DNA from: Bacillota bacterium
GTDB lineage: Bacteria; Bacillota; Limnochordia; Limnochordales; ZCTH02-B6
Assembly (NCBI GenBank): GCA_017578085.1
Contig: PKQR01000038.1
Coordinates: forward strand, 1 to 16,094
DNA: 16,094 nt
Direction: 5' to 3'
The translations under genes and the position numbers were made by a program. This document shows, in pieces, positions 16,055 through 16,094 of this stretch (position 1 is its first letter; each line of letters opens with the position of its first letter). Below the pieces are notes generated by a model. It had not been told where the DNA came from. It ran no database searches and saw only the letters and a list, made by a program, of their open reading frames with translations.

Positions 16055-16094
16055 ACCCCGCGTCGGTGCTGGGGTTTGCCCAGGCGGCAGGCCG
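16051..16094 (+). CDS. ylxQ: YlxQ, L7Ae-family RNA-binding protein, 5' end only
   Basis: Only the first 14 codons lie in the window: MNPASVLGFAQAAG. The segment VLGFAQAAG matches the start of the L7Ae/L30e-like YlxQ proteins (typically LLGLAxRAGK). The ATG overlaps the rnpM stop as ATGA. YlxQ followed by infB is expected here from the conserved operon order. The call rests mostly on this context and on a short match. Confidence 0.75.
   Translation, partial: MNPASVLGFAQAAG

Overview
The window is a continuous, gap-free stretch of a high-GC Bacillota (Firmicutes) chromosome. All genes lie on the + strand. Three things point to this group: PolC rather than only DnaE as replicative polymerase, a YtvI-type sporulation protein, and the gene order tsf-pyrH-frr-uppS-cdsA-dxr-rseP-proS-polC | rimP-nusA-rnpM-ylxQ, which is the order known from Bacillus subtilis. 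Very high GC, frequent GTG/TTG starts and a short EF-Ts form suggest a deep-branching, perhaps thermophilic lineage of the Symbiobacterium/Thermaerobacter/Limnochordia kind. That placement is inference.

Layout. 1-441: the 3' end of tsf, closed by a hairpin terminator at 443-470. 471-618: a GC-rich leader. 619-3014: pyrH, frr, a small PASTA-like protein and uppS, joined by short start/stop overlaps. 3027-4925: cdsA and a YtvI-type permease. 4946-4976: an extended -10 promoter that restarts transcription before dxr. 5003-13345: dxr, rseP, proS, a small GT2 glycosyltransferase and polC. 13366-13459: a promoter and an attenuator-like hairpin. 13473-16094: rimP, nusA, rnpM and the start of ylxQ. 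No intergenic gap exceeds 150 bases. There are no tRNAs, rRNAs, mobile elements or CRISPR arrays.

Function. The genes cover translation (EF-Ts, RRF, ProRS, RimP), pyrimidine nucleotides (PyrH), isoprenoid and cell-envelope lipid supply (Dxr, UppS, CdsA), membrane proteolysis (RseP), replication (PolC) and transcription/RNA metabolism (NusA, RnpM). Three genes are additions to the B. subtilis order: the PASTA-like ORF between frr and uppS, ytvI between cdsA and dxr, and the glycosyltransferase between proS and polC.

The most unusual feature is PolC. It is intact and in frame at 1187 residues, but the DnaQ-like proofreading exonuclease that normally interrupts its PHP domain is absent. The PHP domain keeps a complete set of nine probable metal ligands. 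This suggests a PolC that either proofreads with its PHP domain or relies on a separate exonuclease. Second in interest are a roughly 260-residue acidic-then-basic tail on NusA and a NusA-type attenuator in the rimP-nusA leader.
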